A stretch of 16,167 nucleotides of DNA, from NCBI GenBank assembly GCA_937916415.1, contig CALGGH010000039.1:1-16167 (forward strand). The letters run 5' to 3'. The DNA comes from an uncultured Lachnospiraceae bacterium (GTDB taxonomy: Bacteria; Bacillota; Clostridia; Lachnospirales; Lachnospiraceae). Of the stretch, positions 7,453-15,037 are shown one piece after another. The notes below the pieces were generated by a model. The model made no database searches, had not been told where the DNA came from, and saw only the letters and a list, made by a program, of their open reading frames with translations. Made by a program: the position numbers and the translations under genes. Each line of letters begins with the position of its first letter. Within the stretch, counting starts at the first letter, position 1.

Positions 7453-7859
7453 GTGCTGTCTCCGAAAGCTTTCCATGCGGATCGCTTTACTATGCCTAAA
7501 AAGGCTTAATGACGATTTATGCCCCAAGACACACTTTCCCATAAATATAATTCGGCCGAATCGCCTCAAATTTTGGGGTCAATACGGCATTTTTATTTTA
7601 TGTCAACTTATATCATACCACAAATTTCAGAATAAACACACATTTTTTTATCCTTTTTTACATGAGTGCTCCTATGAATACGGCATAAACCGCAATTTCA
7701 TTTGTCTTTCTGTCTCCGCAGTGGGCGTCAATCCCAAGATTATGACAAAACCGCCGCTTCGAACGGCATTTGTCATACCCTGCACTACATCATGTTTCCT
7801 GGGAATCCTTAAATAGTGATGTGAATTCAAGGCTCTGCTTCAGAGTCCGCAAGTCTCCG
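7453..7859. other. 407-base intergenic region with a strong hairpin
   Basis: No gene is convincing here. An open frame on plus (7451-7816) has no ribosome binding site and a composition unlike the neighbouring proteins. The region is AT-rich in the middle and holds the leader of the surface operon on the left. On the right is a perfect 9-bp stem, TATGACAAA (7741-7749) with TTTGTCATA (7769-7777), enclosing a second 4-bp stem (GCCG 7753-7756, CGGC 7764-7767) around a CTTCGAA loop. It lies about 85 bases past the stop of the CapA-type gene and could be a terminator or an operator. No U-run follows on either strand, so a factor-binding dyad is also possible. Confidence 0.5.
7612..7620 (-). promoter_or_regulatory. 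Candidate extended -10 for the surface-protein operon
   Basis: TGGTATGAT on the minus strand (7612-7620) is a TGn-extended -10 box with no convincing -35 upstream. It would give an untranslated leader of about 150 bases before the ATG at 7452. The leader contains the palindrome ATTCGGCCGAAT (7550-7561) and a small GCCT-loop-AGGC hairpin (7494-7505). I could not match the leader to a riboswitch class. Confidence 0.3.
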
Positions 7860-10800
7860 TTAAATGTTCCTCTCCATTGATTTGGAGAGTCCCACCAGCC
7901 TGCTGATCCTGCGGCAGCATTCTTCATAGAATGCGTCCTCGTAGTGAACGACGTGCGCTCCGCCCAGCGGAAAAGCATCGGATGCGACGTAGTCGCGCGC
8001 TATGTCAATGACCTTGCACATGGTCTTGTCTATGAACAGGTCCTCAAACTTCTTTATGTACTTCTTTTTATCGGCAAATGCGGGGTCAAACTTGAGGTTC
8101 TGAACCTCTCCGTCCAGGTCTACGTAGGTGTCCTTCAAGTCCAGCCTGATCAGGATTACCTTCTTGCCGTACTTCTCATTAACGAAGTCCGTAAACCTGT
8201 AGAAATTCTCCTCTCCCTCCCTGTCGAATATCTCGTCAAAGAGGTAGGAGGTCTTCTTTCCGCGGCCGATCTCCTTGAAAAAGGCCGTTCTCCTGATGAA
8301 GTCATCGAGTTCGAGATAGTCGTCATCAATCTTGCAAACTTCGGTAATCAGGTCATAAAAATCCACCAAAAGCCATTCCGCGGAGCGCTCGCTGAGCCTA
8401 CGCACGCCGTCATGCCTTACGGATCCCATGATGGTCCTCATCCGCCATGCGTTGTTCTCATACCATTCGAGACCGGTGGGACATTCCATGTTCATGGGCT
8501 CGCTGAATGCGAGGATCTGCGGCTGTTTGAATACGTAATTGCCCACGACTACGTCCTCGTTGCGGGTCACTGCGGTTCGCGTGACGCAGCTGCCCCATAT
8601 GTCCACGTTGGCCTTGCGCCTGGCATGCGATGATACGTATTCGTCCCTGTCATCCACGTATTTGGACGCTTCCGGGATCTCCCTTTTGGATACGGGATAA
8701 TCCAGGCGGTTGGTCAGCTGCTCGGCATAGGTCCTGCAAATGCTGAAATCATACTTTAGCATGAGGTTCTGCTGCTTTTCGTCCAGTATTTTTCCCGCAT
8801 CAACGTCCAGTATGATCCGGGCGGCCATGATCACCCCGTCAGAGAGCTCATAAATAGTCTCCACCCGTTCCAGCTTTTTGACGCGCAGCTCCAGGAGGCG
8901 CAGGACGTCACGCTGATGCTCGAGGACAAACTGCCTCGAGGTATTCATGATCAGCATCCCCGCCGCATCTTCACCGTCAATCAGCCAGTTCCAGTAAGAC
9001 CTGGCTTCGCAATTGTCATAATACCTGATGACCCTGCGCAGCCACAGTTCGTCATTCCTCTCATAGTGATACGTCTGAGGGCTGCCGCCGAATATGGCCT
9101 TAAGCCTTGCGCGCACGTCCTCATAAAAGCAAGGTTCAAACGAAGTTCTTTGGCCCGAATGAGTAGAATCGCCGAAATAGTACCCCGACACGTCTATCAC
9201 GCAGGGATGAACAAGCTCTATGAAGGCCTGTTCAACGAACCGGAGCGTTTCGTTCAGCTTGGATTCATTTCTGCCGTTTCTGAGCTGGTCATGCACGACC
9301 CTGCGGTCATTTATCTCAAGCCTCAGCAGGATCACGCGCTGCTTCCCAAAAGCGGTCCTGATCTTGTCGGCCAGCGGCCTTAAGTCACTGGCGGCCTCAA
9401 ACTCATAGTCTTCTGCCAGGGCCAGGAAGTCGATCATGCACCACGCGTTCGACTCGCTCATGCAGGCATCGTCCAGCTTGTCATCATCAAGCAGTTCGCG
9501 GGCAGTCGACCTGATGCGCGTCAGGTCAGCATCATATTCCGGGGCGTTCTCAAACACGCGGGACAGAATTTCTGATCCAATGCAGCATACGCGGGGCTTA
9601 TCCTCCCCTATGGCAGGACCGATGCATTTCCTTATGCGTTCCAGTGCCTGCGTCTGATGCTCGCTGACCGGCCTGTCCACGTTTACGACCTTCATGGTTG
9701 CGGGACGCAGCTCGCTGTAGAAAGGCACGTACGAACACATGCCTTTGGTCACCCCATCCTTTTTGGTCAGGCGCAGAACCAGGGCCACGGAATCGCGGTT
9801 GCCCTTCAGTTCATCCATGGTGGTGATGAAATTGCCCAGTGAAAAGGCGCAGGGCACTTTTCGGCCGTCACTCGTTTCAAGCATCCTGATCTCCTGCAGG
9901 AGGTGCGGGTGCGAACCGACGATCAGGTCGGCTCCCATGTCCGCCAGAAATCCGGCTTCCTCCACCTGAGACCCGGTGATGGCATGCGAATTCATGTTGC
10001 CCCAGTGCATGCAGAACACTACGTAATCCGTTTCATCGGACTTAGCGGCGTTATAGAGGTCAGTCGCCAGTTCACGGCTGTACCTGCCTATGTTTCTGTG
10101 CATGGGCGAATCGTCCGTTTCATCTTCCCTGCCGTTGTTAATCATGCAGAGGGAAATAAGCGCGACCCTGATGCCTCCGGCGTCCAGATATACGGGATTG
10201 TCATAATACGTGCCGGAGTTGGCCATTCCCTCTCTCTTAACGTTCGCAACGGTGGCCTTGAGACCCTCCGCCCCTCCGTCGCAGTTATGATTGTTGGCCG
10301 TGACGAGGACGTCGAATCCGGCGCTCCTCAGCGCCTTCAGGTATGACGAAGGCGAATTGCAGTTAGGAGCGCCGCCCGGCAGCCTGCTTTCCTCGAACTC
10401 ATACGGGAGGGCGTCACAGACTATGGTTTCGAGCACGCCGACCCTCACGTCGGCAAACGAAAGCCTCTCCCTGATCCCGGACATGGAATCAGTAAAGTCG
10501 TAATTTCTGGGATAGGCATCCCTCTGATGCCTGTAGGCGCACATCAGGTCTCCCGTAAAGGCTATGCATCCATGCCTGCCATCGCTTTTGATCACGCCGC
10601 GCCCAACGCTCACGCTCGTCACGGCGAACCTCTCCTCGTCCATGGCGGTCACGATCATGGCATCGCCTTCGGCCAGAGCTATGACGGCACCGGTCTGATC
10701 CACCCGGACGACCTCGGGATTGGTCGACTCGAAGATGACTTCCGGCCTGGTGTTTTGATATTCCCACTCAATACGGGCGGTTTCGCCCACTTCGAGGCAT

Positions 10801-11120
10801 AGCTTGCCCTGAGCCTTGAGCTCCATGCTGATTGGCGTAAACGCCAGCTTTTCGCTGCTTTCGCCGAGGAGTTCAGCGCCGTTTTCAGACATGACAAAAG
10901 CCGCCACGCTGACCAGGTATTCCTGACCGTTGGCAAATCCCAATACGGTCTTTCCTGAATGGTCGGCACGACGGCTCTTGACAGGATGACCGGGCGCACC
11001 GGGCAGGTAATAGTTCAGCAGGTAGCCATCGGCTCCTTCGACCTCGTCAAAATAAGCCGTGACCTGGCAGTCGCCAGCCTCCGTTCTGAAATTACTTGGT
11101 GCGCCGAGAGTTTTGTTCAT
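7860..11120 (-). CDS. Multidomain FnIII / Ig-like / CapA-type / double DUF6270-like protein
   Basis: The 1086 residues contain an FnIII-like domain (about 4-95), a bacterial Ig-like (Big_2-type) domain (about 96-173), and a CapA/PGA_cap metallophosphatase-fold domain (about 184-480) with FTGDLM (188-193), NNHNCDGG (276-283), HWGN (372-375), GSHPH (402-406) and SLGNF (427-431). Two related DUF6270-like domains follow. Copy 1 (about 508-678) has IGSEILSR, GKQRVILLRLEIND and FEPCFYEDV. Copy 2 (about 836-1080) has WGSCVTRT, NYVFKQPQILAFSEP, GKKVILIRLDLKD and HYEDAFYEE. A helical linker joins them. CapA-type proteins act in poly-gamma-glutamate or capsule synthesis; DUF6270 resembles SGNH-like folds with a GS motif. 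Surprisingly there is no signal peptide or membrane segment, and an in-frame TAA just upstream of the ATG rules out a longer start. The function is unknown; a role in making or modifying an envelope polymer is inferred. Confidence 0.85.
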   Translation of the reverse strand: MNKTLGAPSNFRTEAGDCQVTAYFDEVEGADGYLLNYYLPGAPGHPVKSRRADHSGKTVLGFANGQEYLVSVAAFVMSENGAELLGESSEKLAFTPISMELKAQGKLCLEVGETARIEWEYQNTRPEVIFESTNPEVVRVDQTGAVIALAEGDAMIVTAMDEERFAVTSVSVGRGVIKSDGRHGCIAFTGDLMCAYRHQRDAYPRNYDFTDSMSGIRERLSFADVRVGVLETIVCDALPYEFEESRLPGGAPNCNSPSSYLKALRSAGFDVLVTANNHNCDGGAEGLKATVANVKREGMANSGTYYDNPVYLDAGGIRVALISLCMINNGREDETDDSPMHRNIGRYSRELATDLYNAAKSDETDYVVFCMHWGNMNSHAITGSQVEEAGFLADMGADLIVGSHPHLLQEIRMLETSDGRKVPCAFSLGNFITTMDELKGNRDSVALVLRLTKKDGVTKGMCSYVPFYSELRPATMKVVNVDRPVSEHQTQALERIRKCIGPAIGEDKPRVCCIGSEILSRVFENAPEYDADLTRIRSTARELLDDDKLDDACMSESNAWCMIDFLALAEDYEFEAASDLRPLADKIRTAFGKQRVILLRLEINDRRVVHDQLRNGRNESKLNETLRFVEQAFIELVHPCVIDVSGYYFGDSTHSGQRTSFEPCFYEDVRARLKAIFGGSPQTYHYERNDELWLRRVIRYYDNCEARSYWNWLIDGEDAAGMLIMNTSRQFVLEHQRDVLRLLELRVKKLERVETIYELSDGVIMAARIILDVDAGKILDEKQQNLMLKYDFSICRTYAEQLTNRLDYPVSKREIPEASKYVDDRDEYVSSHARRKANVDIWGSCVTRTAVTRNEDVVVGNYVFKQPQILAFSEPMNMECPTGLEWYENNAWRMRTIMGSVRHDGVRRLSERSAEWLLVDFYDLITEVCKIDDDYLELDDFIRRTAFFKEIGRGKKTSYLFDEIFDREGEENFYRFTDFVNEKYGKKVILIRLDLKDTYVDLDGEVQNLKFDPAFADKKKYIKKFEDLFIDKTMCKVIDIARDYVASDAFPLGGAHVVHYEDAFYEECCRRISRLVGLSKSMERNI

Positions 11121-11140
11121 ATTCAGTTACCATCCAAATC

Positions 11141-11146
11141 AGTATA
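11141..11146 (-). promoter_or_regulatory. Candidate -10 box of the CapA-type gene
   Basis: TATACT on the minus strand lies about 20 bases upstream of the ATG at 11118-11120. No -35 match exists at 16-18 bases; that position (about 11163-11170) falls inside the last copy of a tandem repeat. This arrangement would suit an activator- or repressor-controlled promoter, but the site rests on one hexamer and leaves a very short leader. Confidence 0.3.
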
Positions 11147-11159
11147 AGGATCTGTTACG

Positions 11160-11220
11160 GAATAGCTTTTTATTCTGAATAGCTTTTTATTCTGAATAGC
11201 TTTTTATTCTGAACAGCTCC
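11160..11220. repeat. Three perfect 17-base tandem repeats plus a partial copy
   Basis: GAATAGCTTTTTATTCT occurs perfectly at 11160-11176, 11177-11193 and 11194-11210, followed by a degenerate start of a fourth copy (GAACAGCTCC, 11211-11220). Each unit carries its own dyad, GAATA...TATTC. The array lies in the 151-base gap between the aldolase gene and the CapA-type gene, and it abuts the position where the -35 of the latter would be. It resembles an operator array, but slippage-generated repeats are an alternative. Confidence 0.9.
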
Positions 11221-11226
11221 TAATGA

Positions 11227-11246
11227 AATGCCCGGTTTCAGGCATT
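11227..11246 (-). terminator. Weak hairpin after the aldolase gene
   Basis: AATGCC (11227-11232) pairs with GGCATT (11241-11246) around an 8-base loop, about 26 bases past the aldolase stop. On the minus strand it is followed by TTTCATTAG rather than a U-run. Termination here would be weak, and read-through into the CapA-type gene is likely. Confidence 0.3.
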
Positions 11247-11271
11247 CCCTTATTATTATCCAAACAGCAAA

Positions 11272-12294
11272 TTAAATGTTTTCCGAAAGTTCTATGTATA
11301 TCTGACTGTAATCGGTCCTGCCGTTCTCCATGCACTCAATGGCGGCACGGGGATGCTGATTAAGCATGCCGGTCAGGATGTAAGGCACGTCATAGCCCCA
11401 CTTTACTCCGGATTCCCTCAGGGGGATGATCTGCTTCTCGATGAACCTGAGAATTGGATCTATGCGATACTTGGGATTCTTGAGGAATCCCACGAGCAGC
11501 TCGCTCGGGCAGTTGCCCGCTCCCCTGCCGAGGCTCGAGACAGTGGCATCCAGGTAGCACACTCCCGCCCTGATGCCCTCTATCGTGTTGGCGAAGGCCA
11601 GCTGCTGATTGTTATGGGTATGTATGCCCACGGTCTTGCCATACGCGTCGGCGATCTCCACGTACATGCTGCACAGAGCCTGTGCCTGCTCGGGATATAG
11701 CGATCCGTAGCTGTCAACCACGTAGATTATGTCGACGCTGGATCTCGCTATCTGCTCCAGCGCGGCACACACGTCCTCCTTGGAAGACTTGGATACGGCC
11801 ATGATGTTGCAGGACGTCTCATACCCCTTGGCATGCGCGTCCTCAACCATGGCTACGGCTGCGGGAATGGTGTTGATGTACGTGGCCACCCTGACAAGGT
11901 CAACCGGCGAATGCTCCCTGTCAGCGATGTCGGTCTGATACTCACACCTGCCGACGTCCGCCATGATGGATATGTCCATGGTATCGGGTGACTTGTCGGC
12001 CTGAATGATCTCACGGATGTCATCATCGGTGGCAAACTTCCATTTACCGAACTTGTTCACGTCGAACATCTCCTTGGAAGCGCGGTATCCGAACTCCATG
12101 TAATCCACGCCGGCCCTGATGTTCGCCTGATAGAGCTCCCTGGCGAATTCGTCCGTGAACTTGAAATCATTGGTCAGGCCTCCGTCCCTGAGCGTGCAGT
12201 CCAAAACCCTGAGCTCGGGGGTGTACGAAAGCAGCGTTCTTTCAGTCTTTTCCCTGGGTGCGTCGTTGTTGTTGTTGTTCCTTTTAAGCGGCAT
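11272..12294 (-). CDS. HMGL/DmpG-type aldolase (DRE-TIM metallolyase superfamily)
   Basis: This protein is 340 residues from the chosen start. It has the superfamily hallmarks: LDCTLRDGG near the N-terminus (TLRDGG at 34-39), HTHNN (225-229) whose two His bind the divalent metal, and a C-terminal SLGRGAGNCPSE loop (GRGAGN at 256-261). Family members cleave or condense 2-oxo acids (4-hydroxy-2-oxovalerate aldolase, HMG-CoA lyase, isopropylmalate synthase). No acetaldehyde dehydrogenase partner is nearby, and this subtype often occurs in surface-polysaccharide gene clusters, so the substrate is unknown. AAGGAG nine bases before the ATG at 12294 supports this start. Starts at 12300 and 12324 are also in frame; the latter overlaps the tyrS stop as ATGA. 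The N-terminus has a five-Asn run from (AAC)5. Confidence 0.8.
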   Translation of the reverse strand: MPLKRNNNNNDAPREKTERTLLSYTPELRVLDCTLRDGGLTNDFKFTDEFARELYQANIRAGVDYMEFGYRASKEMFDVNKFGKWKFATDDDIREIIQADKSPDTMDISIMADVGRCEYQTDIADREHSPVDLVRVATYINTIPAAVAMVEDAHAKGYETSCNIMAVSKSSKEDVCAALEQIARSSVDIIYVVDSYGSLYPEQAQALCSMYVEIADAYGKTVGIHTHNNQQLAFANTIEGIRAGVCYLDATVSSLGRGAGNCPSELLVGFLKNPKYRIDPILRFIEKQIIPLRESGVKWGYDVPYILTGMLNQHPRAAIECMENGRTDYSQIYIELSENI

Positions 12295-12320
12295 CGTCAT
12301 TATCTCCTTTATGGCATCCA

Positions 12321-13547
12321 TCATTCCACCATTACTCTCTTGAAACTCTTTTTACCCTTTTTAACTATAAAATCGCCTGATCCGATCTGATCCCTGGTAT
12401 AAGACGCGGATATGTCGGACACCTTTTCGTCATTGACCGAAACACCGCCCTGCTCCACCGCACGCCTGGCCTCGCTCCTGGAGGTAACCATGCCTGCGGC
12501 AACCAGCACTCCGAGGATGTCGATCCTGTCATCGGTGAACCTGTCGTCAGTGATCGTGGCCCGGGGAATGTTCTCCAGGCTGGCCCCGCCTCCAAAAAGC
12601 GCCTGCGCGGCTTCCTCCGCCTTGTCAGCCTCTTCCTTGCCGTGTACGAGTTCGGTAAGCTCGTGGGCAAGGATCTTTTTGGCCTGATTGAGGTCCTCTC
12701 CCTGCCATTTCTCCATATCCCTTATCTGCTCCAGCGGAAGGAACGTCAGCATCTTGATGCACTTGATCACGTCCGCGTCGCCGACGTTTCTCCAGTACTG
12801 ATGGAACTCGTACGGAGTGGTCTTGTTGGGATCAAGCCATACCGCGCCCTTCTGAGTCTTGCCCATCTTCTTGCCCTCGGAATTGAGGAGCAGCGTGATG
12901 GTCATCGCATATGCGTCCTTGCCGAGCTTCTTGCGGATGAGCTCGGTGCCGCCCAGCATGTTGGACCACTGATCGTCCCCGCCGAACTGCATGTTGCAGC
13001 CGTATTTCTGATACAGCATCAGGAAGTCGTAGGACTGCATGATCATGTAGTTGAATTCCAGGAAGCTTAAGCCCTTTTCCATGCGCTGCTTGTAGCACTC
13101 CGCGCGGAGCATGTTGTTCACTGAGAAGCACACGCCTATGTCACGGATGAAATCTATGTAGTTGAGGTCCCTGAGCCAGTCGGCGTTGTTGATCATCATT
13201 GCCTTGCCTTCACCGAACTCAATGAACCTGCTCATCTGCTTCCTGAAACACTCGCAGTTGTAATCTATGGTTTCCGTGGTCATCATGGTACGCAGGTCGC
13301 TCCTGCCGGAGGGATCTCCGATCATGCCCGTGCCTCCGCCGACCAGCGCTATCGGCCTGTTGCCTGCCATCTGCAGCCTCTTCATCAGGCAAAGAGCCAT
13401 GAAATGACCCACGTGAAGCGAATCCGCCGTGGGATCGAACCCTATGTAAAAGGTTGCCTTACCGTCATTGACGAGTTCCCTGATCTCGGCCTCGTCGGTA
13501 AGCTGAGCCAAAAGGCCCCTCTCCTGCAGTTCCTCAAATATTTCCAT
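12321..13547 (-). CDS. tyrS: Tyrosyl-tRNA synthetase
   Basis: TyrRS charges tRNA-Tyr in the cytoplasm. The 408 residues cover the class I catalytic domain with YIGFDPTADSLHVGH (the HIGH-type motif is HVGH, 45-48), QFGGDDQW (187-194) that contacts tyrosine, and KMGKT (227-231) as the KMSKS loop. A C-terminal S4 RNA-binding domain (about 345-406) completes it. A very strong ribosome binding site (AGGAGGAGG) precedes the ATG. The gene follows the amidase gene by 59 bases and overlaps or abuts the aldolase gene, so it may be cotranscribed with the latter. The short upstream gap has no room for a tyrosine T-box leader. Confidence 0.97.
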   Translation of the reverse strand: MEIFEELQERGLLAQLTDEAEIRELVNDGKATFYIGFDPTADSLHVGHFMALCLMKRLQMAGNRPIALVGGGTGMIGDPSGRSDLRTMMTTETIDYNCECFRKQMSRFIEFGEGKAMMINNADWLRDLNYIDFIRDIGVCFSVNNMLRAECYKQRMEKGLSFLEFNYMIMQSYDFLMLYQKYGCNMQFGGDDQWSNMLGGTELIRKKLGKDAYAMTITLLLNSEGKKMGKTQKGAVWLDPNKTTPYEFHQYWRNVGDADVIKCIKMLTFLPLEQIRDMEKWQGEDLNQAKKILAHELTELVHGKEEADKAEEAAQALFGGGASLENIPRATITDDRFTDDRIDILGVLVAAGMVTSRSEARRAVEQGGVSVNDEKVSDISASYTRDQIGSGDFIVKKGKKSFKRVMVE

Positions 13548-13569
13548 AATTTCCTCCTCCTTCTAGTTT

Positions 13570-13597
13570 AGTGTACTATTTTTTCGATTTTTGTAAA
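13570..13597 (-). promoter_or_regulatory. Candidate promoter of tyrS
   Basis: On the minus strand TTTACA (13592-13597) and TACACT (13570-13575) are separated by 16 bases, within the 59-base gap after the amidase gene. The match to sigma-A consensus is fair. The short palindrome TTTGTTTACAAA covers the -35. If real, it gives tyrS a short leader with only the ribosome binding site. Confidence 0.4.
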
Positions 13598-13606
13598 CAA
13601 AAAACT

Positions 13607-14956
13607 CTAACGCCCGTGTCTGCCGTTGTTACGGACGATGCGGAATATCAGGTTGGCCATCACGATCAGGAGCACCAGTATGGTCAGGCTCATGATGGCT
13701 ATGGCTGACAAAAACCTGTAGTCAGTGCCTTTGTCAAAAAGCGGTTTCCCGGATCTCTCCTCGTCCTCCGGCCTTTCGATCTCCACGTAATCCGCGTACT
13801 CGTCGACGGCCGGCTCATCCTCCTCCGGGGGCTCGTATTTGCTCACGTAATACGGTTCGGAATCAGCGGACAGGTTATAGAGGTTATATCCGCGAAATAT
13901 CACGTACATGTCGCGGCCCGTAGATAGGGGCAGCTGCAGGTCGATCGCAGATTCACCGGGTTCGTTTAGGACGGGCCGTCCATCATGATTCTCCCACCTG
14001 AACCTGTCGGACCAGTGTATTCCTCCGTCGGTCGAGTACGAATAATAGAGCATCCGCGAATCAGGATCCGAGGCATTTAGCCTGGCGTTTATCACGTATC
14101 CATCATCTGACTCCGTGACTTCCCCAAACTCGGCCGATATGCTGACCGGCTCGCTCTCGTCCGGCTTAACGACCGAATCAGGCACCGGGGTCGGTTCGTA
14201 TGCATAATTGGAATAATCCACTCCCAGCTCGTCGGACTTAAGTCCATAATACGTCGCGACGGCGGTCGCATCCAGCCTGCCGTACTTAACCAGCCAGTCA
14301 TAATGATCGTAATACGGCTCGTCTTCCCTGTGATCCAGGTGACAATGCTCTATGATGACCCCGGGCACGCCCTCGACGTCTCCAACGCGCAGCACTCCGT
14401 AATAGTTGGTGCCCCTGGAATTAAGTCTCGTCTTGATGCCGCGGTCATACAGTCCCAGATCCGTCAGCAGCTTCATTTCGATCTTAGAGAAATCCATGCC
14501 CCTCGCGTAGTTTTCGCCAAAGGCGGATATCCAGCATTCCGATCCGTACATGTCATGGTCGGCGGATAGGTTGAAGTGCAGGCAGAAGAAAAAATCCGCG
14601 CCCACCTCCGAAGCGTATTCCACGCGTTCCTCGAGGGACATGTCCACGTCCCCGGTACGCGTCATGTATACCTCTATGCCCGAATACTTCATCAGTTCAT
14701 CACGCATGGCCTCGGCGACTATCATGGTCATGTCCTTTTCCACGTAGTCTTCCCACAGTCCGCCCTCGTTCTCTCCCCCGTGTCCGGGATCGATGCATAT
14801 CTTCACGACGTCCCCACCGTCAGGCTCACTCGCCTCGGCAGCCCGGGCGTACGACGGACGGCAGGCCATTAAGAATGCGATCACGATGAGCAGCATCGTC
14901 ATTGATGACCATGTTTGATTCAGTTGTTCTCCGTCAGTAAATTTCTTACGTATCAT
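13607..14956 (-). CDS. Membrane-anchored N-acetylmuramoyl-L-alanine amidase (Amidase_3)
   Basis: This enzyme should cleave the amide bond between MurNAc and L-Ala in peptidoglycan. From the start at 14956 it has 449 residues: a basic N-terminus (MIRKK), a hydrophobic signal segment (about 21-33) ending near YARA-AEA, and an Amidase_3 domain (about 49-239). Predicted zinc ligands are His59 (DPGHGG), Glu73 (VEKDM) and His127 (LHFN), with catalytic Glu203 (IIEHCH). A beta-rich Ig-like domain (about 275-370), an acidic linker and a C-terminal transmembrane helix with a basic tail (VRNNGRHGR) follow, so the enzyme is tethered at its C-terminus, which is unusual for the family. The start is uncertain: no ribosome binding site is visible for 14956, and a strong terminator ends only 22 bases upstream. 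Later in-frame starts (14902, 14896) would lose the basic N-region. Confidence 0.88.
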   Translation of the reverse strand: MIRKKFTDGEQLNQTWSSMTMLLIVIAFLMACRPSYARAAEASEPDGGDVVKICIDPGHGGENEGGLWEDYVEKDMTMIVAEAMRDELMKYSGIEVYMTRTGDVDMSLEERVEYASEVGADFFFCLHFNLSADHDMYGSECWISAFGENYARGMDFSKIEMKLLTDLGLYDRGIKTRLNSRGTNYYGVLRVGDVEGVPGVIIEHCHLDHREDEPYYDHYDWLVKYGRLDATAVATYYGLKSDELGVDYSNYAYEPTPVPDSVVKPDESEPVSISAEFGEVTESDDGYVINARLNASDPDSRMLYYSYSTDGGIHWSDRFRWENHDGRPVLNEPGESAIDLQLPLSTGRDMYVIFRGYNLYNLSADSEPYYVSKYEPPEEDEPAVDEYADYVEIERPEDEERSGKPLFDKGTDYRFLSAIAIMSLTILVLLIVMANLIFRIVRNNGRHGR

Positions 14957-14977
14957 ATCAGTGGCTCTGCGGTAAGC

Positions 14978-15014
14978 AAAAATAAAACCGGCCACCAAAG
15001 TATGGGCAGCCGGT
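14978..15014 (-). terminator. Strong intrinsic terminator of the coaD operon
   Basis: On the minus strand a 10-base arm, ACCGGCTGCC (15005-15014), pairs with GGTGGCCGGT (14987-14996) with two G-U pairs and an 8-base loop. It runs straight into TTTTATTTTT (14978-14987). It lies about 24 bases after the stop of the coiled-coil gene and is a textbook Rho-independent terminator. Confidence 0.88.
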
Positions 15015-15037
15015 ACGCATCCAATGGAAAAAAACGA

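Noticed and set aside
7451..7816. Plus-strand open frame of 121 codons in the intergenic gap
   Set aside because: It has no ribosome binding site and a composition unlike the real proteins, and it overlaps the start of the surface gene on the other strand.
7944..8633. Plus-strand open frame of 229 codons inside the fusion gene
   Set aside because: It is a shadow of the minus-strand coding frame, which has clear domain motifs throughout.
11160..11220. CRISPR array or plasmid-type replication iterons
   Set aside because: The repeats abut without spacers, and no rep gene or AT-rich origin context is present.
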